64,000 nucleotides of DNA from Favolaschia claudopus (lineage: Eukaryota; Basidiomycota; Agaricomycetes; Agaricales; Mycenaceae): the NCBI GenBank assembly GCA_037176885.1, contig JAWWNJ010000198.1, positions 186,001-250,000 of the forward strand, in the 5' to 3' direction. The notes below the pieces were generated by a model. The model did no database searches. It was not told the origin of the DNA and saw only the letters and a list, made by a program, of their open reading frames with translations. How positions within the stretch are numbered: the stretch's first letter is position 1; the number at the start of each line of letters is the position of its first letter. The position numbers were made by a program, and so were the translations under genes. This document shows positions 11,924-23,665 of the stretch, one piece after another.

Positions 11924-12269
11924 GGAAGGGTATGAGAGATTGGTTAGATGCGAGAAGTTTGAGTAGACACAGCGAGACTGGTCTGGGTGTGGCGCAAGTC
12001 GAAAGGGGGGTCAGAAATTCACTCAAGACGAAGAAACGCGTGATGGTGTATAAAGGTTCGTCTGAATTTCGTCGGATTTCTTCCAGGAACGTCTCGATTG
12101 ACATCATTTCTCCCATTTAGCCCGCATCATTTGTAGATAACATATGAATTTACGCATTGGCCTCCAAAACAAGCCCGAATCTCATCTCCACCTGAAACCG
12201 TTCCCTCGTCAACGAAGAATTTGTACCGATTTTCCCTTCAGTCGGATTTTGACCTTCTACCGAAGCAGC

Positions 12270-12650
12270 TCGTGAAAATTCCCTTTAACAATGTCCAGCA
12301 AGTCGACCGGTTCTTTATCGGCGGCCACTGAAACCAGCTGCGCAGCCGCTGAAGTTGTTATATCAGTTTCCTGAGCTCAATTATTATCCAAAATTAATGC
12401 TGACCCTTTTGCGTCTCTCCACTGCTAACCACAATCTCTCGCGCTCCTCCGGCGTCAGATCGCGGGCGTTGGGGTCATCTAGGCGGGGCAATCCTAGGCC
12501 CGGCTCTTCCGGAAATTCTTTGAAATACTCTTCGTACAATGTGGGCCAAAAAAGGTGAAGTTTATGTTCCTTTCGCTTTTGTGTGTATTGATCCATGTGA
12601 CTCTCCAGCCATTGTGCCTGTTCTGGCCGCGTCCAACGAATCGGGGGCAT
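12270..12650 (-). pseudogene. Truncated copy of the AT-hook protein's N-terminal domain
   Basis: The ORF starting MPPIRWTRPEQAQWL at 12650 aligns with the start of the neighbouring cargo protein: LHLFWPTLYEEYFKEFPEEP against LHLFWAPMYEDFFKAFPEQA, and ERLWLAVERRKR against KRLGEALAKRKK. Where the intact gene has its 51-base intron, this copy also has gt..cttcag (ending near 12350). It is followed by RLRSWFQWPPIKNR, matching QLDNWFHNSRKKTD. It then stops near 12270 with none of the later exons. It is a diverged duplicate, either dead or making only the small domain. Confidence 0.6.
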
Positions 12651-12989
12651 AGTAGAGCCAGAGATGCGAGGAAATTAACCCAGATGTTTTGGATTTGGAC
12701 CGCAAATCTTTATAGAGATGGGTTCTCACGTTGCAGGCGAGTAGATCGCCGTCTTGTTTTGGAGGTATCCCGCTCTTGTCCGCCTGGATTCCATCAACTG
12801 CGCGAATCCCAAATCAATTCGTCATGCGTTTCGGAAACAATGCTGATTTATCGACGAACCAGCTCGATTCAAGCTGATAACGGGTCGGATCCCAGGAAGA
12901 CATTAACCGACGCCTTTTCTTAGGTCCTTGATTCGCTCCCCACTTTCCTCTCACCTTTCTTCCCACTGCGTCCACTCCAATTTTGTATC

Positions 12990-13838
12990 ATGGCCACCCC
13001 CGCCGACGCAATCCGTGACCCCGAGCCCCACCAAGAGCTGGTCTCGACGATGAGACAGATGGCAGCTTTGACCAAAGCTTCCATCGAGCTGGCTCAGCGC
13101 AGCATTCAAGTCGATGGTGAGTAGTTTTATTGTTTTTTCCTTTCGCGCTATTTACACTTCACTAATCCACCTTTTAGAGAAGGGTCTTTCTCTCCTCGCC
13201 TTGGATATGGCTAAACACTGTGTTGAGATCAACGGTGAGTTTCCTTATTTTCCCCTCTTACCACAACCGCCACTCATCGAGCCTACAGAGAAGTTACCTC
13301 GTGTTATTGCCGCCGAGGTCGCCACCGCTAGATGGGAGGAAGAGGCCGCCGCATTCGGCTCTCTCAACGTCAATGATCGTGACGATCGTCGTATGTATTT
13401 TACCTCCTCTTTAACCGACTTACACTGATTTTCCTTCGAGCCACTTTCGTTCAGGGCGTCGCCCCGACTCCGGACGAAATGGAGACGACTTTTCAGCCGG
13501 GCAATGGGGACAATCAAAACTGGTACGTTGTGTGCGTCGGGCGCATGCCTGGCCTGTACCCCGACCCGTCAGTGATGCCTCCCTCTTTGTTCCCTCCCGT
13601 GTGCTCACCTCTATCCTTTAATTGCAGCGATTCGGCCAACGCTCAAGTTCTCGGCGTGCCTGATCAGTCGCGCCGCAAGGTTTCTGGCCGCGCCGCGGCC
13701 TTGGCGTACTACCGCCAAATGTATGACGACAACAAGGTTATGCGTCTCAACGAGCAGGGTATGTCTCCTTATCTTATTCCCAGATCCTTTACTAGTACTG
13801 AATGATTACTTATTCTTCTTCTAGATCAGGGACAGTAA
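12990..13838 (+). CDS. RNase H1 N-terminal (viroplasmin-like) domain protein
   Basis: A five- or six-exon gene (~200 aa), ATG 12990, TAA 13836-13838. The N-terminal part is helical and acidic/amphipathic (STMRQMAALTKASIELAQRS, LLALDMAKHCVEINEKLPRV). The C-terminal part reads NWYVVCVGRMPGLYPDPDSA, continues QVLGVPDQSRRK and ends AALAYYRQMY. This is the conserved pattern of the small RNA:DNA-hybrid-binding domain found at the front of eukaryotic RNase H1, here without any RNase H catalytic domain. The intron before the domain needs acceptor ttcgag near 13440 to keep frame; another acceptor at 13455 would shift it. Such stand-alone domains are common in agaric genomes. A role in handling hybrids during transposition is only a suggestion. 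Confidence 0.7.
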
Positions 13839-13954
13839 AATTTGGACTGTTGTCAACGTGTTTTTTGTCGTTTCGTAGTATTGTCTTTGTCGCGGGATGA
13901 ATACATTGTTTTTTTGCCGGTCTCACAGTCAGCCTTGCAATAATTAAGCTTTAA

Positions 13955-14920
13955 CTAATAATCCTCTGCGACTTCCTTTCTGCCCTCGTTCTCCCAATCC
14001 CTGCAGTACTCGTATTGCTCATGCGCGTGCCGCCAGGCACGGACCCATTTCCACCGTTCCGAGCTCATCATCTCCACTCTCGGCCCCATCCGCCCTGACC
14101 TATCCCACTGCACCTGTGGTTCTTCATCGTCATATTCTTGAGGTAAAGCGAGGTCAATCGTTATCAGTTGGGCACGCTGCACCCCGCTCAACGGCCCGAC
14201 TTGACCCAAATTGTGCCAATTCTTGCGTTGAGGCGATGTTGCGGGAGAACAATACCGCGGCAACGGTTCATCAACAAATAGATGCGGATCCTCTGTCACG
14301 GATGCTGCCGACAGATCCAGTGCGGCGTCGCGAGAAGACTCGCGAGAGTCAGAGCTCCTGCGTTGAGAGACCGAGAGTGGAATAAATGGTCCGCAGATCA
14401 ATTAGTGAAAGAGAAGAGCACGCACAAAGAATCCCAGTATGAACTCGATGGACTGTGAATCACGATGAGTTGCGCATCACCAGGAAATCAATGGTGGCGC
14501 CAACCGCGGTGTGCCGATCTCAGCGATCCGTTGTGTTGCCAAATCAGCGAGAAGTTCGAGATTTGATTTTGATCTAGTGGACGACCCAGTTTCCGTAGAA
14601 GTCGTCTTCTTGTTCCGTTGCGGTGACTCTATCTTTGGACGTCGGTTCGAAGATTTTGACGATGAATCCGTCCGACGTCGGCTAGCTTTGATAGCAGCAC
14701 TATACACATATCTCTTCGAACAATATCAGAATCTGTCATCCCGAGACGCACCGTCGCTGAGCCAAGTAAGAGGACTCCTTCTGTCGAGTGTCGGGTTTCC
14801 TGAGAGAGTCTTCACAGACTTGTATCGACACGGCTTCACAAATCATCTTACCTGCGGTATTTGGCTTGCCGCTCCTTGGCTTTTTCCCTCGATTCGGCGG
14901 TAGAAACGCGAGTCCTGCAA
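13955..14920 (-). CDS. Small basic protein of unknown function (5' end unresolved)
   Basis: Exons read on the minus strand: TRVSTAESREKAKERQAKYR, then RKPDTRQKESSYLAQRR, then YVYSAAIKASRRRTDSSSKS, then a junction near 14480/14345 into SSDSRESSRDAALDLSAASV and a C-terminus WKWVRAWRHAHEQYEYCRDW before the stop at 13955. All junctions have gt..ag ends and keep frame, although one intron would be only ~40 nt. The Lys/Arg-rich front resembles the basic region repeated in many agaric hypothetical proteins and may contact nucleic acid. No ATG was identified, so an upstream exon (14921-15130) is likely. Function unknown. Confidence 0.5.
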
Positions 14921-16262
14921 ATCCAGTCTCAGGTAAAATTTACATACATATGGCGCGCGATAACCTTCGTGGAGAGGTGTGCTTGAGGAGCGTTGAATTT
15001 TTCGTCATGAGCGTCAAGCGGAAAGAGAGTCACACTGTGACATGCGGTAAGCGGGCCGCCACCTTGTGCGGCAGGACTCGTACTTTTTTTTTGTTCCGTT
15101 CCAACAATGGAATTCTCTGTCTGGGTAGACATGAGCTAGAATACTGTAGGTACAAGTCAATAGAGACTTAATTTGACCTTGGGTTTGACCAGTGAGTTTT
15201 CAAAGTCATAGAGGGAGATCACACTAAGTATCATCGGAGTTGAGTACTAAAAACTCGTAGGTATTATTTGATTTGAAAACGAGATGCATTTCATTCAATT
15301 TGGCTGCCCATGTGTAGCTACGCCATGCTACGATTTGCTTCTACTCGCCTTCCTGTCGCTTACCTCCATCCAATCCATCTACCTCCCGCCGCGAACACTC
15401 GAACACTCTTCCCTAGCTCCTCGAGCGCAAATATGGTTGTCTAAATCAAATGAACCTTCACCTTGAAGAATCACGTCGAACAAAACTAAAGACAGGCTTC
15501 CGAACGGGTCAGCGCGATGTCACGGTGATGTCCACGTTGACGGTGTCGATGAAGGACGGCGGCGAGGTTCGGGCTCCGGGGTGGGTAGTTGCAATGCGTC
15601 GTGGGTTAATCATCTGTCTCTTTATATAGCATTAAGGTCTACCTTGCACCTTTGCGAGAGCATCAGCGTGTGCAGCGCGAAAAAGAGAAAGATGATGCAC
15701 CTGTTATTATGCACATGCACGTTGGTGAGGACTGCGCGAGGGGGCGGCGAAAGACGGAGCATTCGGAATTGGCGCACGGAGAGAAGGCGTGAGCTGGAGA
15801 GGTTGGGGGAAGGGTGAGGCAGATGCGCTAAAAGATCAAGTCAGCTAAAGAGATCATTGACAGGAAAGGGAGTGACGGCGGCTACGCCCGTTCGTGGGCA
15901 TTAATTTCACTGCTTACACGTTGATGGGTGAAGTTAAAGGGAGGGAGAGGGTGGGTGAAGCAGAAACGGTGTCCGCTAAAGAAATGAATAGGACTGGAGA
16001 TGCACAATCAGTGCTAGACGGATGAGCATTCCTTGATAGAACTGACTTTGATTTAACTTCAGGTTTAGGTGCAAATTTGAGCGGTGGCTGGAAGCGCGTA
16101 GAGCAACGGGTGGGCAGGGAATGACTAACTAAACCCACTCATGGCTCTGTATTCTTGACTGCAACAGTGTGCAACCACAGTAGGTACATGCCTTGTACAT
16201 TCCAATGAGCAGACAGATAATCAAACATCGTGCAGGATAAGTACTGCTGTCAGTAAGAGCGA
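14921..16262. other. Transposon interior, no supported gene
   Basis: Frames are short and without family motifs. The stretch may include the missing 5' exon of the small basic protein and the 3' UTR of the unknown minus-strand gene that follows. No RNA gene or strong repeat was seen. Confidence 0.4.
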
Positions 16263-16870
16263 CGACTGAGTGGTGAACGCGCTCACAATCCCAGTGAAAA
16301 GCCTCTGTGCTTTAGAATGTGTCGGCGGGAAACAGAATCAGGTGAATACAATACACACCAATTCGACGGTGGTATCGTCGTGTATCCTAAGTTGGCAAAT
16401 GTCTGTCCCGGTTGCACAAAAATACAGTGGATGCCACATACCTTGGCTTGTCCCATGCAGTCGCAGCCAATCAAGCGCCGGCGGAACAACGACCATCGTG
16501 AATGGTGTGTCTGCCCAGGCGCTACCGCAGAGACGTCAGCGACGTCGAGAAACCAGATACAAGCACTGACCCAACCTAGGGAGATACCCCACACCAATTG
16601 ATCAAGTGCTGTTGCACAAATATTAGTCGGGAGCGTGACGCAGAACGCGGAACTCACCTCTGAATTTTTCAGGCTCAGCGAAGCGACTCACGTGGCTGAA
16701 CGGACTCGGAGTACACCTATTGAGGGAACGAACTTGTTAGGAGCGAATATGGCAGCGAGAGAGAGATATAAAATGGGATGCATACTCAGAACTTTCGATG
16801 TGAAGGCCAATATTATCGAGCAAATCAAAGGGAAGGAAAAGTGGCGATGCGAGTTCAGTTATTCTGAAGA
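16263..16870 (-). CDS. Unrecognised multi-exon cargo gene
   Basis: No single long frame shows this gene, but a chain of exons reads cleanly on the minus strand. It runs ITELASPLFLPFDLLDNIGL continuing HIESSE, then VYSESVQPR, then ALDQLVWGISL, then DTPFTMVVVPPALDWLRLHG, then DICQLRIHDDTTVEL, then HRGFSLGL and a stop near 16263. The junctions use gtatgc, gtgagt, gttggg, gtatgt and gtgtgt donors with ag acceptors, and phase is kept at each except possibly the third. The 5' end, somewhere in 16870-17000, is not resolved. The protein matches nothing I recognise. Its composition (no bias, mixed hydrophobic strands) favours a folded soluble protein. Confidence 0.4.
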
Positions 16871-18868
16871 ATAAGAGGAGGGTTCGAGGGACATACACTT
16901 CACAAAGAGCCTTCTGCTTCCCTACTCGAGCTCCGTTGCAAGCACGTCATATCGCCAACTCCGACCGTAACCTCTACCCACATTTACGCGTCTATGGCGC
17001 GTCTGAGACCCCAGATAACGAGTTTACGCGTCAGAAGATCGGGAATATCGATACTAGTAGGGATATTTTGACGCGATGAAATGCAGCAAAGCACGTTGAA
17101 CCGGCAGGAAGGGGGAGGGAAGTCAATCAGAAAGCCTTAGGGAGGCATACACAGACGCTAGGCGGGGCGGACGGCAGTGGACGGGATGAAAGGGGCGAGA
17201 TGCTGGTGGTAAAGGACAAGAGAGGTTGTCACACCCGTCACAGTCTCGTGCGCGTGATGATGGAAATTTTGCTTGTTTCTTGCGCCGACGACAGCGAACT
17301 TGGGAGAGTCAGAAACGTCAAAGAAACGTCAAGTCGACCGAGAGCAACGACCGAGGGATACCAAGGCGCGGAAAATGGAACAAGAAAGTCTCGACATGCG
17401 TTTAAAGATAAAATCCAGCAGAACCGAGCAGAAGGGACACAGCGGATCGAAGGCAACAGACCTGCCAGTGAGCGATTTGGAGCATACAGAGTTTTCCCTG
17501 AGTCTCAATCCCCGAGTTCGAGTCGATTCTCGAAAGTTATATTCTTTGTATATTCTTCTTCTTCTCAAAACTCGCTCGGTCGCCGCTTGCGCGTCGACCA
17601 GCTCGCATTGAGAACGGCCCTGCGGGGTTTCTTTGCGATTTCTTTGGCTCGATTATTCGAGCAAACACACTTGAAACACACGATGGAAAGCTCACGCCGA
17701 AGGCGGATCAAACATCAGATCAGATTATCATCAAATCCGTGGGAGAAAAGTGCGTTTTCCTTGCATTCTAGAGTGTCCACACTGATGTGATCAAAATCTC
17801 GAAACCCTCAACCTGAGAAATGAAAAGAACGACTACTAAAGTACTCGTAACTGTCACTATCCTGAACGAAATCACTGAACTTTCCTCTTACCCCACCACT
17901 CGCCACGCTTCCACCTTGCGTATGGTACCAGCACAATTGGACTACATGTCAGCAGAATTGGGCACTATTTCTGCTGCCTCGCAACTCAAGATTGCTCCAG
18001 TCCATGCAAAAGATCTTGACAGTGACGCCAAAAGCAGCTATCTAAATCACCCTTTTATGCACTCTTGCGAACGATTTCGACCCATCTACGACCTCTGGGA
18101 TACTTTAGGATCTTTACAGAGTTGCTTGGAAGAATGTGTTGCGAAAAATCGGTGGTATTTGTGAAATGCAACATTGGAATAGAAGACAGTGCGTATATGC
18201 TATTATCTCCCACTGCCATTCAGACCAATTCCTCGTCTTTTTGAGTTTGGACTTCAAAATTATCCCGTTTCTCAAATTTAAGTTGGATGGCATTCGGTAT
18301 GAATATACAAACATTCTATAACATGTAAGTGAATCCCCAACCCCTTTGTTAATTTCTGGTGAATCGAACTCCCTGACAGTGACGCCAGCCGCAATCCGGC
18401 AGAGGCGATTCCGGGGAGATCCGGACCCATCATGACCTCATCTCTGCTGTCTTGGCACTGTTTCCCACCCTCCTCTTTCCTCTCACCGTCTTCGTTCGCA
18501 CTAGTGACTCGCTCCCTCGCTGAATGCCTAATGCAACTTCATCTCCTGACTTCGGCGGGTCCCAGCTCGAGGAATCTCTGCGGTGCCAGCGTACGCAAAC
18601 CAAACAACATCTGGTCTTCTTTCGTCTGAACAATCAAGCAGTCGCATTTCTCATTCGCGAAAAGGATCATCATGCAGGCGGCGTACGGGCGATGGACTAC
18701 TGGAATGCACGGATACGAAGGGTTCGCCTTAAATTGCGGAACGCGCACTACGAAGGAAGAAATCGGCGTGTTGATCCCGATGATCTCGTGCTATGTTAAC
18801 AAGGAAACAATATCACAAGTGGGTCATTTCTTGACTTCATTCCGCCTTCCACCTTGCACTGAAAATAC
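16871..18868. other. Transposon interior, no firm gene
   Basis: ORFs at 17820-18164 (+) and 18524-18799 (+) have protein-like composition but no motif. The second (ending RNRRVDPDDLVLC) could be an upstream exon of the following coiled-coil gene, though no clean junction was found. The rest appears non-coding. Confidence 0.35.
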
Positions 18869-19524
18869 ATGTCGACCTCAGCGCATCCCTGGAGTCCCGC
18901 TCGAGACAGAGCTCTGAAAATCGGTACGTACTTTCAGTTTTATCTCCATTATTTCGACTTTGCCGACACGCCTCAGACGTCGTACAGGCGGGAGGGAATC
19001 CCATAGCTGCCGCCATGAGGGAATGGGTGGAGTATTACAACGCTCCGCAAAACCCCGTTCCCCCGCGTCCCCCTCAGTATTATCAGCAGCGCCTCGCCGA
19101 CCTCTACTCCCGGCTCACCGAAAAAGCAGCACACAAACGCGAAGTCGACATCGTCGCATCCAACCCTGCCCCTGTCCCCACACACGCACACAAACACTAC
19201 GAAAAGAAACGAGGTGCTCTCTACGCCCGCCTCGCTCGCAAGCAAGCTCTCAAAATCAAAATTGCGAAGCTGGACGAGCTTCGGAAACGCGCCGTCGCTG
19301 CAAGTACGCGTCAATGGCCGCCTTCTCGCAGTCACCCTCTTCATCCCGACAACCTCGCGCTCGAGGCCACCCGTCAGAGGGAAGAGATGCACCGCGTTGC
19401 ACAGGAGGAAGCACGTCGAGCGGCGGAGGCGAGTGAGCGTCGGGCCGAGGCGGAGGCGCGTGTGGCGCACCTAGTCGAGCTCCGCGAGGCGGGCCGTTTC
19501 CGCCTCGCGAAACGTTTCTTGTAG
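18869..19524 (+). CDS. Small charged coiled-coil protein (KDZ cargo)
   Basis: The start at ATG 18869 reads MSTSAHPWSPARDRALKI, then a gtacgt..cag intron (about 18925-18974) leads to DVVQAGGNPIAAAMREWVEY. The body is nearly all helix: YYQQRLADLYSRLTEKAAHK and later QREEMHRVAQEEARRAAEAS, with heptad-like spacing, rich in Arg, Glu and Ala. The stop is at 19522-19524. A putative 28-base intron near 19310 was rejected as too short. The protein is probably an oligomeric accessory factor. No family was recognised. Confidence 0.5.
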
Positions 19525-19696
19525 TTTCCATCAGCAATATATTTTCATAACTAAACGAACCAAGCGTGAAGTCAGCTCAGTTTTGATCTTTCCCCAAGGA
19601 GAAGATGCGAACCTCAAGTAAATGATGTGGGTTCACCGTAAATCGTGCGTCGCGCTGCTTCCCTCTTCCCTCCACCTTCTCTACATCTTCTGTGCC

Positions 19697-20940
19697 ATGG
19701 TCTTGCTATCCCCCAGGGTCTCGCTAACCCCCAGCGTCTACTACGAAGTAGCGCAGTTCAGCGACCGGCGTGAGCGCCTGTCGCTTTACCGCGTCTCAAA
19801 GCGTGTTCGTGCCGTCGTTCGCGGCCTACTATATCGGAAGATCAGAGTCGGTAAAACCGCTGGGGATTTGGTGGTGCGCTCCCTAGCGGAGGAACCAGAG
19901 CTGCCGAAATTCGTGAGTTTTTATTTCTCCAGTGTCACTGCTTGCGGCTGATTATTGCGAGGTCGAATTATTGTGGTTTTCCCACCGTGATACACTCATC
20001 GACGGGAAGAATTGGGCAGTCGCTCTCGCTGCGATGAAGAACCTGTGGCTCCTTATCATTCCGGGCAAGATCGACATTCCGCAGCAGCTTATCCCCCATG
20101 TCCCCTTCCAACTGCGGTACTTTGGCTCGGTCTCCAACGTCTCTGGGAACTGGCCAGAATTTTTGTCTTCTCAAGTCGCTCTGCAGGATATTGTGATAAA
20201 CGGGGAATTCCGTGGGCTGTCGTATCCCGGAAAAGGCACCCTTCCCGCCCTTCGACGCCTCAAAGCTCAAGGATTCGATCTGGCACGTTTCATACAGCAT
20301 CATCACACCCTTCGCATTGTCTGGCTGCTTACTCCGCCACCGTACTTGGCGCAGTTGACCCTCGGGGAGGTCGAACTCCTGCGCATCGCGAAAACTCGCT
20401 CACGCCTCACAACGATTCGCATCAACGTCCCTGACTTTCTCGCCTTCATGGAGGCCGCTCCAGCGGCGCTTTTTACGTTGCGAGATATCGTGCTGGACGA
20501 GGATTTGTCCTGGTCCGCGTTTACGCTGACAACTGAGGACGTGCTATATCTGGTAAGTTCACCTCAATTTCCATCGTCTGACCTCTGCTGACCTGAGTTT
20601 CAAGTGGGAGTCGCCGCTGCAGAAGGTAGCGGCGAGTTTGGATCGTCGTTTTGAGGCGCTGGAGAGCGTCTTCTTGGTCTTCAATTACCACGATGAAAGT
20701 CGGATCGGGAACAAGCGTCGGCTCCTCTCCATTGAAGACGCGTGCTGTTTTGCCACAGTATTTGCCTCCTCATCGAGAGCGCCTTGCTTTATGAGCCTGA
20801 GGATCAGGGCGTGGGATGGATTTGCTGTCTGTACAAATTGGAAAGTACGAGCCACTAAATATTTCGGTCTGGGTGCTTGGAAAGGGGTGCAGACTGCGCG
20901 TTATGCCTATCTCTTTGCGCAGGACGATGAGTACTTTTAG
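19697..20940 (+). CDS. F-box-like protein, possibly frameshifted
   Basis: The start MVLLSPRVSLTPSVYYEVAQ leads into RRERLSLYRVSKRVRAVVRG, which fits the second half of a fungal F-box (helix, then 'S+..R..V...LY+.I'). Downstream frames read LLWFSHRDTLIDGKNWAVAL, NLWLLIIPGKIDIPQQLIPH and repeated leucine-rich segments, then an intron (gtaagt at about 20553 to aag near 20604) and a last exon to the stop at 20938-20940. Between ELPKF (about 19912) and the second segment the frame changes, but the only gt..ag available is 20 bases, too short to splice. So either an undetected exon lies there or the gene has a frameshift. F-box proteins are not a standard part of a transposon; this may be captured host sequence. 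Confidence 0.5.
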
Positions 20941-21098
20941 ATATGTTGTACTATTTTAATTGGTATTCTTATCGCTCAATTTCCTTGGGTGAAGACGACG
21001 ACTTTCTTTCTTGACCCAACGCAGCCAACTACCATATCGGGATGGCAACGTAATTTGTTTGGCTGCACCGTCCTTCTGCTTCTTCCAGTGCCTCGTCC

Positions 21099-21470
21099 TC
21101 AAGTTGGCTTGAATTTCTGGGGCAGCAAACCGAACCAAGGTCCACCACGTTCCTGAGCTCGGGGCCAATACTTTCTGTCGTCACCTTGCCATACATTCAC
21201 AGCATTCGGGTCCCATTCCGCTTGATGACCGACACCCAACGGTCCATGTATCCGGATTCGCGCGCGTTGCAAGTCGACGCAGCACGTCGTTTTCAGCGGG
21301 TCTTCTTTCATATGTTTCTCTGGTGCGAAGTTGCGGGGCTGATTGCCCGTGTCATTGAAACGGACCGCTCTGTTTCTACAGTTTCTGCTGTATTCGGAAT
21401 GCTTCTTCTGTTTGCTAGCCCTGACCGGTTTTTCTGGCGACAATATGGCAAGCAAGTCCCGGGACTGCAA
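21099..21470 (-). CDS. Hypothetical basic protein fragment
   Basis: A minus-strand frame with protein-like composition: KPVRASKQKKHSEYSRNCRN near the front and DRKYWPRAQERGGPWFGLLP near the end, stop at 21099. Upstream and downstream frames (21300-21520; 20956-21168) may hold further exons, but no clean junction was found. No family was recognised. The antisense frame at 21186-21527 looks like a shadow. Confidence 0.3.
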   Translation of the reverse strand: MQSRDLLAILSPEKPVRASKQKKHSEYSRNCRNRAVRFNDTGNQPRNFAPEKHMKEDPLKTTCCVDLQRARIRIHGPLGVGHQAEWDPNAVNVWQGDDRKYWPRAQERGGPWFGLLPQKFKPT

Positions 21471-21539
21471 TATTCAAGAATTCCGTCGCGCGCGGCATTT
21501 CGGGGCACAGGGAGCTTCACCGGATGACTCTTGATATCG

Positions 21540-22169
21540 GATGATCTTCAGGAGTGTTCGGCTGCTTTGATATATCATTGCTCGCATGCACGAAAGGTCT
21601 TGTGGCGTCCGAAGATACGCCCCCAAACGCTTGGAAACCCACCTGGCAACGAAAACCTCACCTCTTCACCATTTCCCTGCCCTCCCCCCCCCTCCGCCAT
21701 GTAAAATTGACCAGGCTACTCATTAAGGCAACCTAGGTACAGCGAGCCGGCATCCCACGCATACTCTAAAGGCTTTTCGAAAACGCCGATCACTCAAAGC
21801 GAAGCCAAGCGCGAATCCTGCTGATGAAGGCGGTGCGTACTTCTCGTGGATCTTCACAATGGGTCCCATCTTTGATTCTATGTGATTGCTGATTCATGGA
21901 GCGGCAGGATCGCAGCTCGTAGTTGCCCATGGATTCACATTTGTCTGTACTCCGGAACGGATTGGCGTTGGGCCGGAAAATAGGGCCTTGGCGAGCAGGT
22001 AAGCGTTCGGTAGAACGGTAGAGCGGCTAATTTCTAGTGTTTTTTCTCCGAAGGTAGGTAAAATAGATGACATTGGAACTCGGCACTCGGCCGTTCAGTC
22101 CAAATCACACCCCAATCTCAGTATCTCAACAGTATCACGCAAGTTTACCTCCCTCCAACCACACCCCCA
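21540..22169. other. Transposon interior, no supported gene
   Basis: No family motif or exon chain was seen. The last ~150 bases, with CT-rich stretches, are a likely promoter for the + strand gene at 22170. Confidence 0.4.
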
Positions 22170-23665
22170 TGCCCCGCCGTTCTTGTAAGTCGTTTCTCTT
22201 TGGAGCTGAGTACTTTCAACAACTCGTTTCAGTGCTTCCCCGCAAATATCCCGTCCATGCAAACGACGACGCCGCAGAGAAACGCCTCAGACGCGAAGCT
22301 GCCAAAACCAGCGAGGAAGTCGTGACTCGGACTCCAGGGAAAATTCCGATTCCAGCAACGATTACCGAAGACGCAATGGAAAAGGTGATTAGGGATATCA
22401 CTGACGGACTGCAGGAGACTCTACGCGAGTATGTGTATTATTTTCGTCCACGTTATATTTATTCCACTCACTATTTTCTCTATCCTTCGTTTAGGCTTCC
22501 TAAGCCAGACCGTTTTCGTCCGAAGTTATTGGGCATGTGAGCACTTCTTCCTATTTGCTGCCTACCCGTGATGATGATCGTTCTGTCTGTAGTTTTCTTG
22601 ACAGCGACGCCCTCGCGAGTTTGCCAGAGGAGGAACGTCTCAGAGAAGAGCAGGCCGCGAGGAACTGGGAGTTGTGGACAAACTGTGTCTTGGATAGCAT
22701 GCGGGAGCCAGATCGTCAACAAATCTTGCGCGAATGGCGTGCCCAGGACGAGAGCGAGCGTAAGTGGGAGTTGGATCAGGCTAGATGGGAGGAGGAACAG
22801 GAGTACCCCGGCGACATGTCCAGCAGCGCAGAATATGTTGAGTAATTTCTATGATTTCGTACTCTACCGCTTCAATATAACGTCTTGTCTGTCTGCCTGA
22901 ACATAGTGGCTGCCGAGCGCGCTATTGAGGAACATCGGTGCGTTTTTCAAGTTTGATTATGTTCATACTACTAATACACAATGTCAGCTGTCCTTGTTCG
23001 GAAAGCGTTCGCAGTCGGAGTGACTCTGCCTAAGCAACTTTCTCATCGAGACACGTTGAAAATCGGTATGTACGTCTTGAATGATTCGTATGTACCCATT
23101 GAATAATTCCTCTGGAGATCTCTTCAAGGGCGAACGCTTCGCGGAATTCAAGTACCCTTCGGCCCCCGGTTCGGTAGTCAGCTATATGACTTACGATTGT
23201 GCGTGTCCATATCATTTCTGCGGCGAGAATCGTCGTTGGCCATGCAGGACCTTGGTGAACGCCGAACGAATTGAGGCCGATTGGGCAGAGATTCGTGTCG
23301 GTTCGGATTGTAGGGAAATGGGACCAGGGAGGCGAGACGAGTTTCCCTTGTTTAATAACTGGCGCGGCTCGATTTTAGTCGGTGGTCCGCTCCCGCTGCC
23401 GCTCTCAAGGTAAGTTTTTGTTTCCCATTTCCATTTTGATGTGCGAAAGCGACCTGATTACGATGATGACAGTGTGGACAATCTCCCTGTGAAGAAACTC
23501 AGCCGAGGTAGCGCCGACAACAACGCTCACGACCTCTTCGCGCGCTTGGAGGAGATCGATGAAGATTATTTACCGCAGTTGGAATCTGTTGAGGATAGTG
23601 AGGATGAGAGTGATGGTGAAGGAGAGGGGGAGGGTAGAGAGTATGTATTGAGAGCCAAGCTTTAG
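22170..23665 (+). CDS. Unrecognised multi-exon cargo gene with Cys-rich segment
   Basis: ATG 22170 (MPRRS) is followed by an intron (gtaagt..tttcag) into LLPRKYPVHANDDAAEKRLR. Further exons read ELPKPDRFRPKLLG and FLDSDALASLPEEERLREEQ continuing to WELWTNCVLDSMREPDRQQI. After a possible intron come VAAERAIEEHR, VLVRKAFAVGVTLPKQLSHR, GERFAEFKYPSAPGSVVSYM and an acidic C-terminus (EDSEDESDGEGEGEGREYV) to the stop at 23663-23665. The segment CACPYHFCGENRRWPCRT holds four cysteines that could bind metal. The intron around 22836-22910 has a poor donor, so the join there is uncertain. It lies directly upstream of, and in line with, the transposase. I do not recognise the family. Confidence 0.5.
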
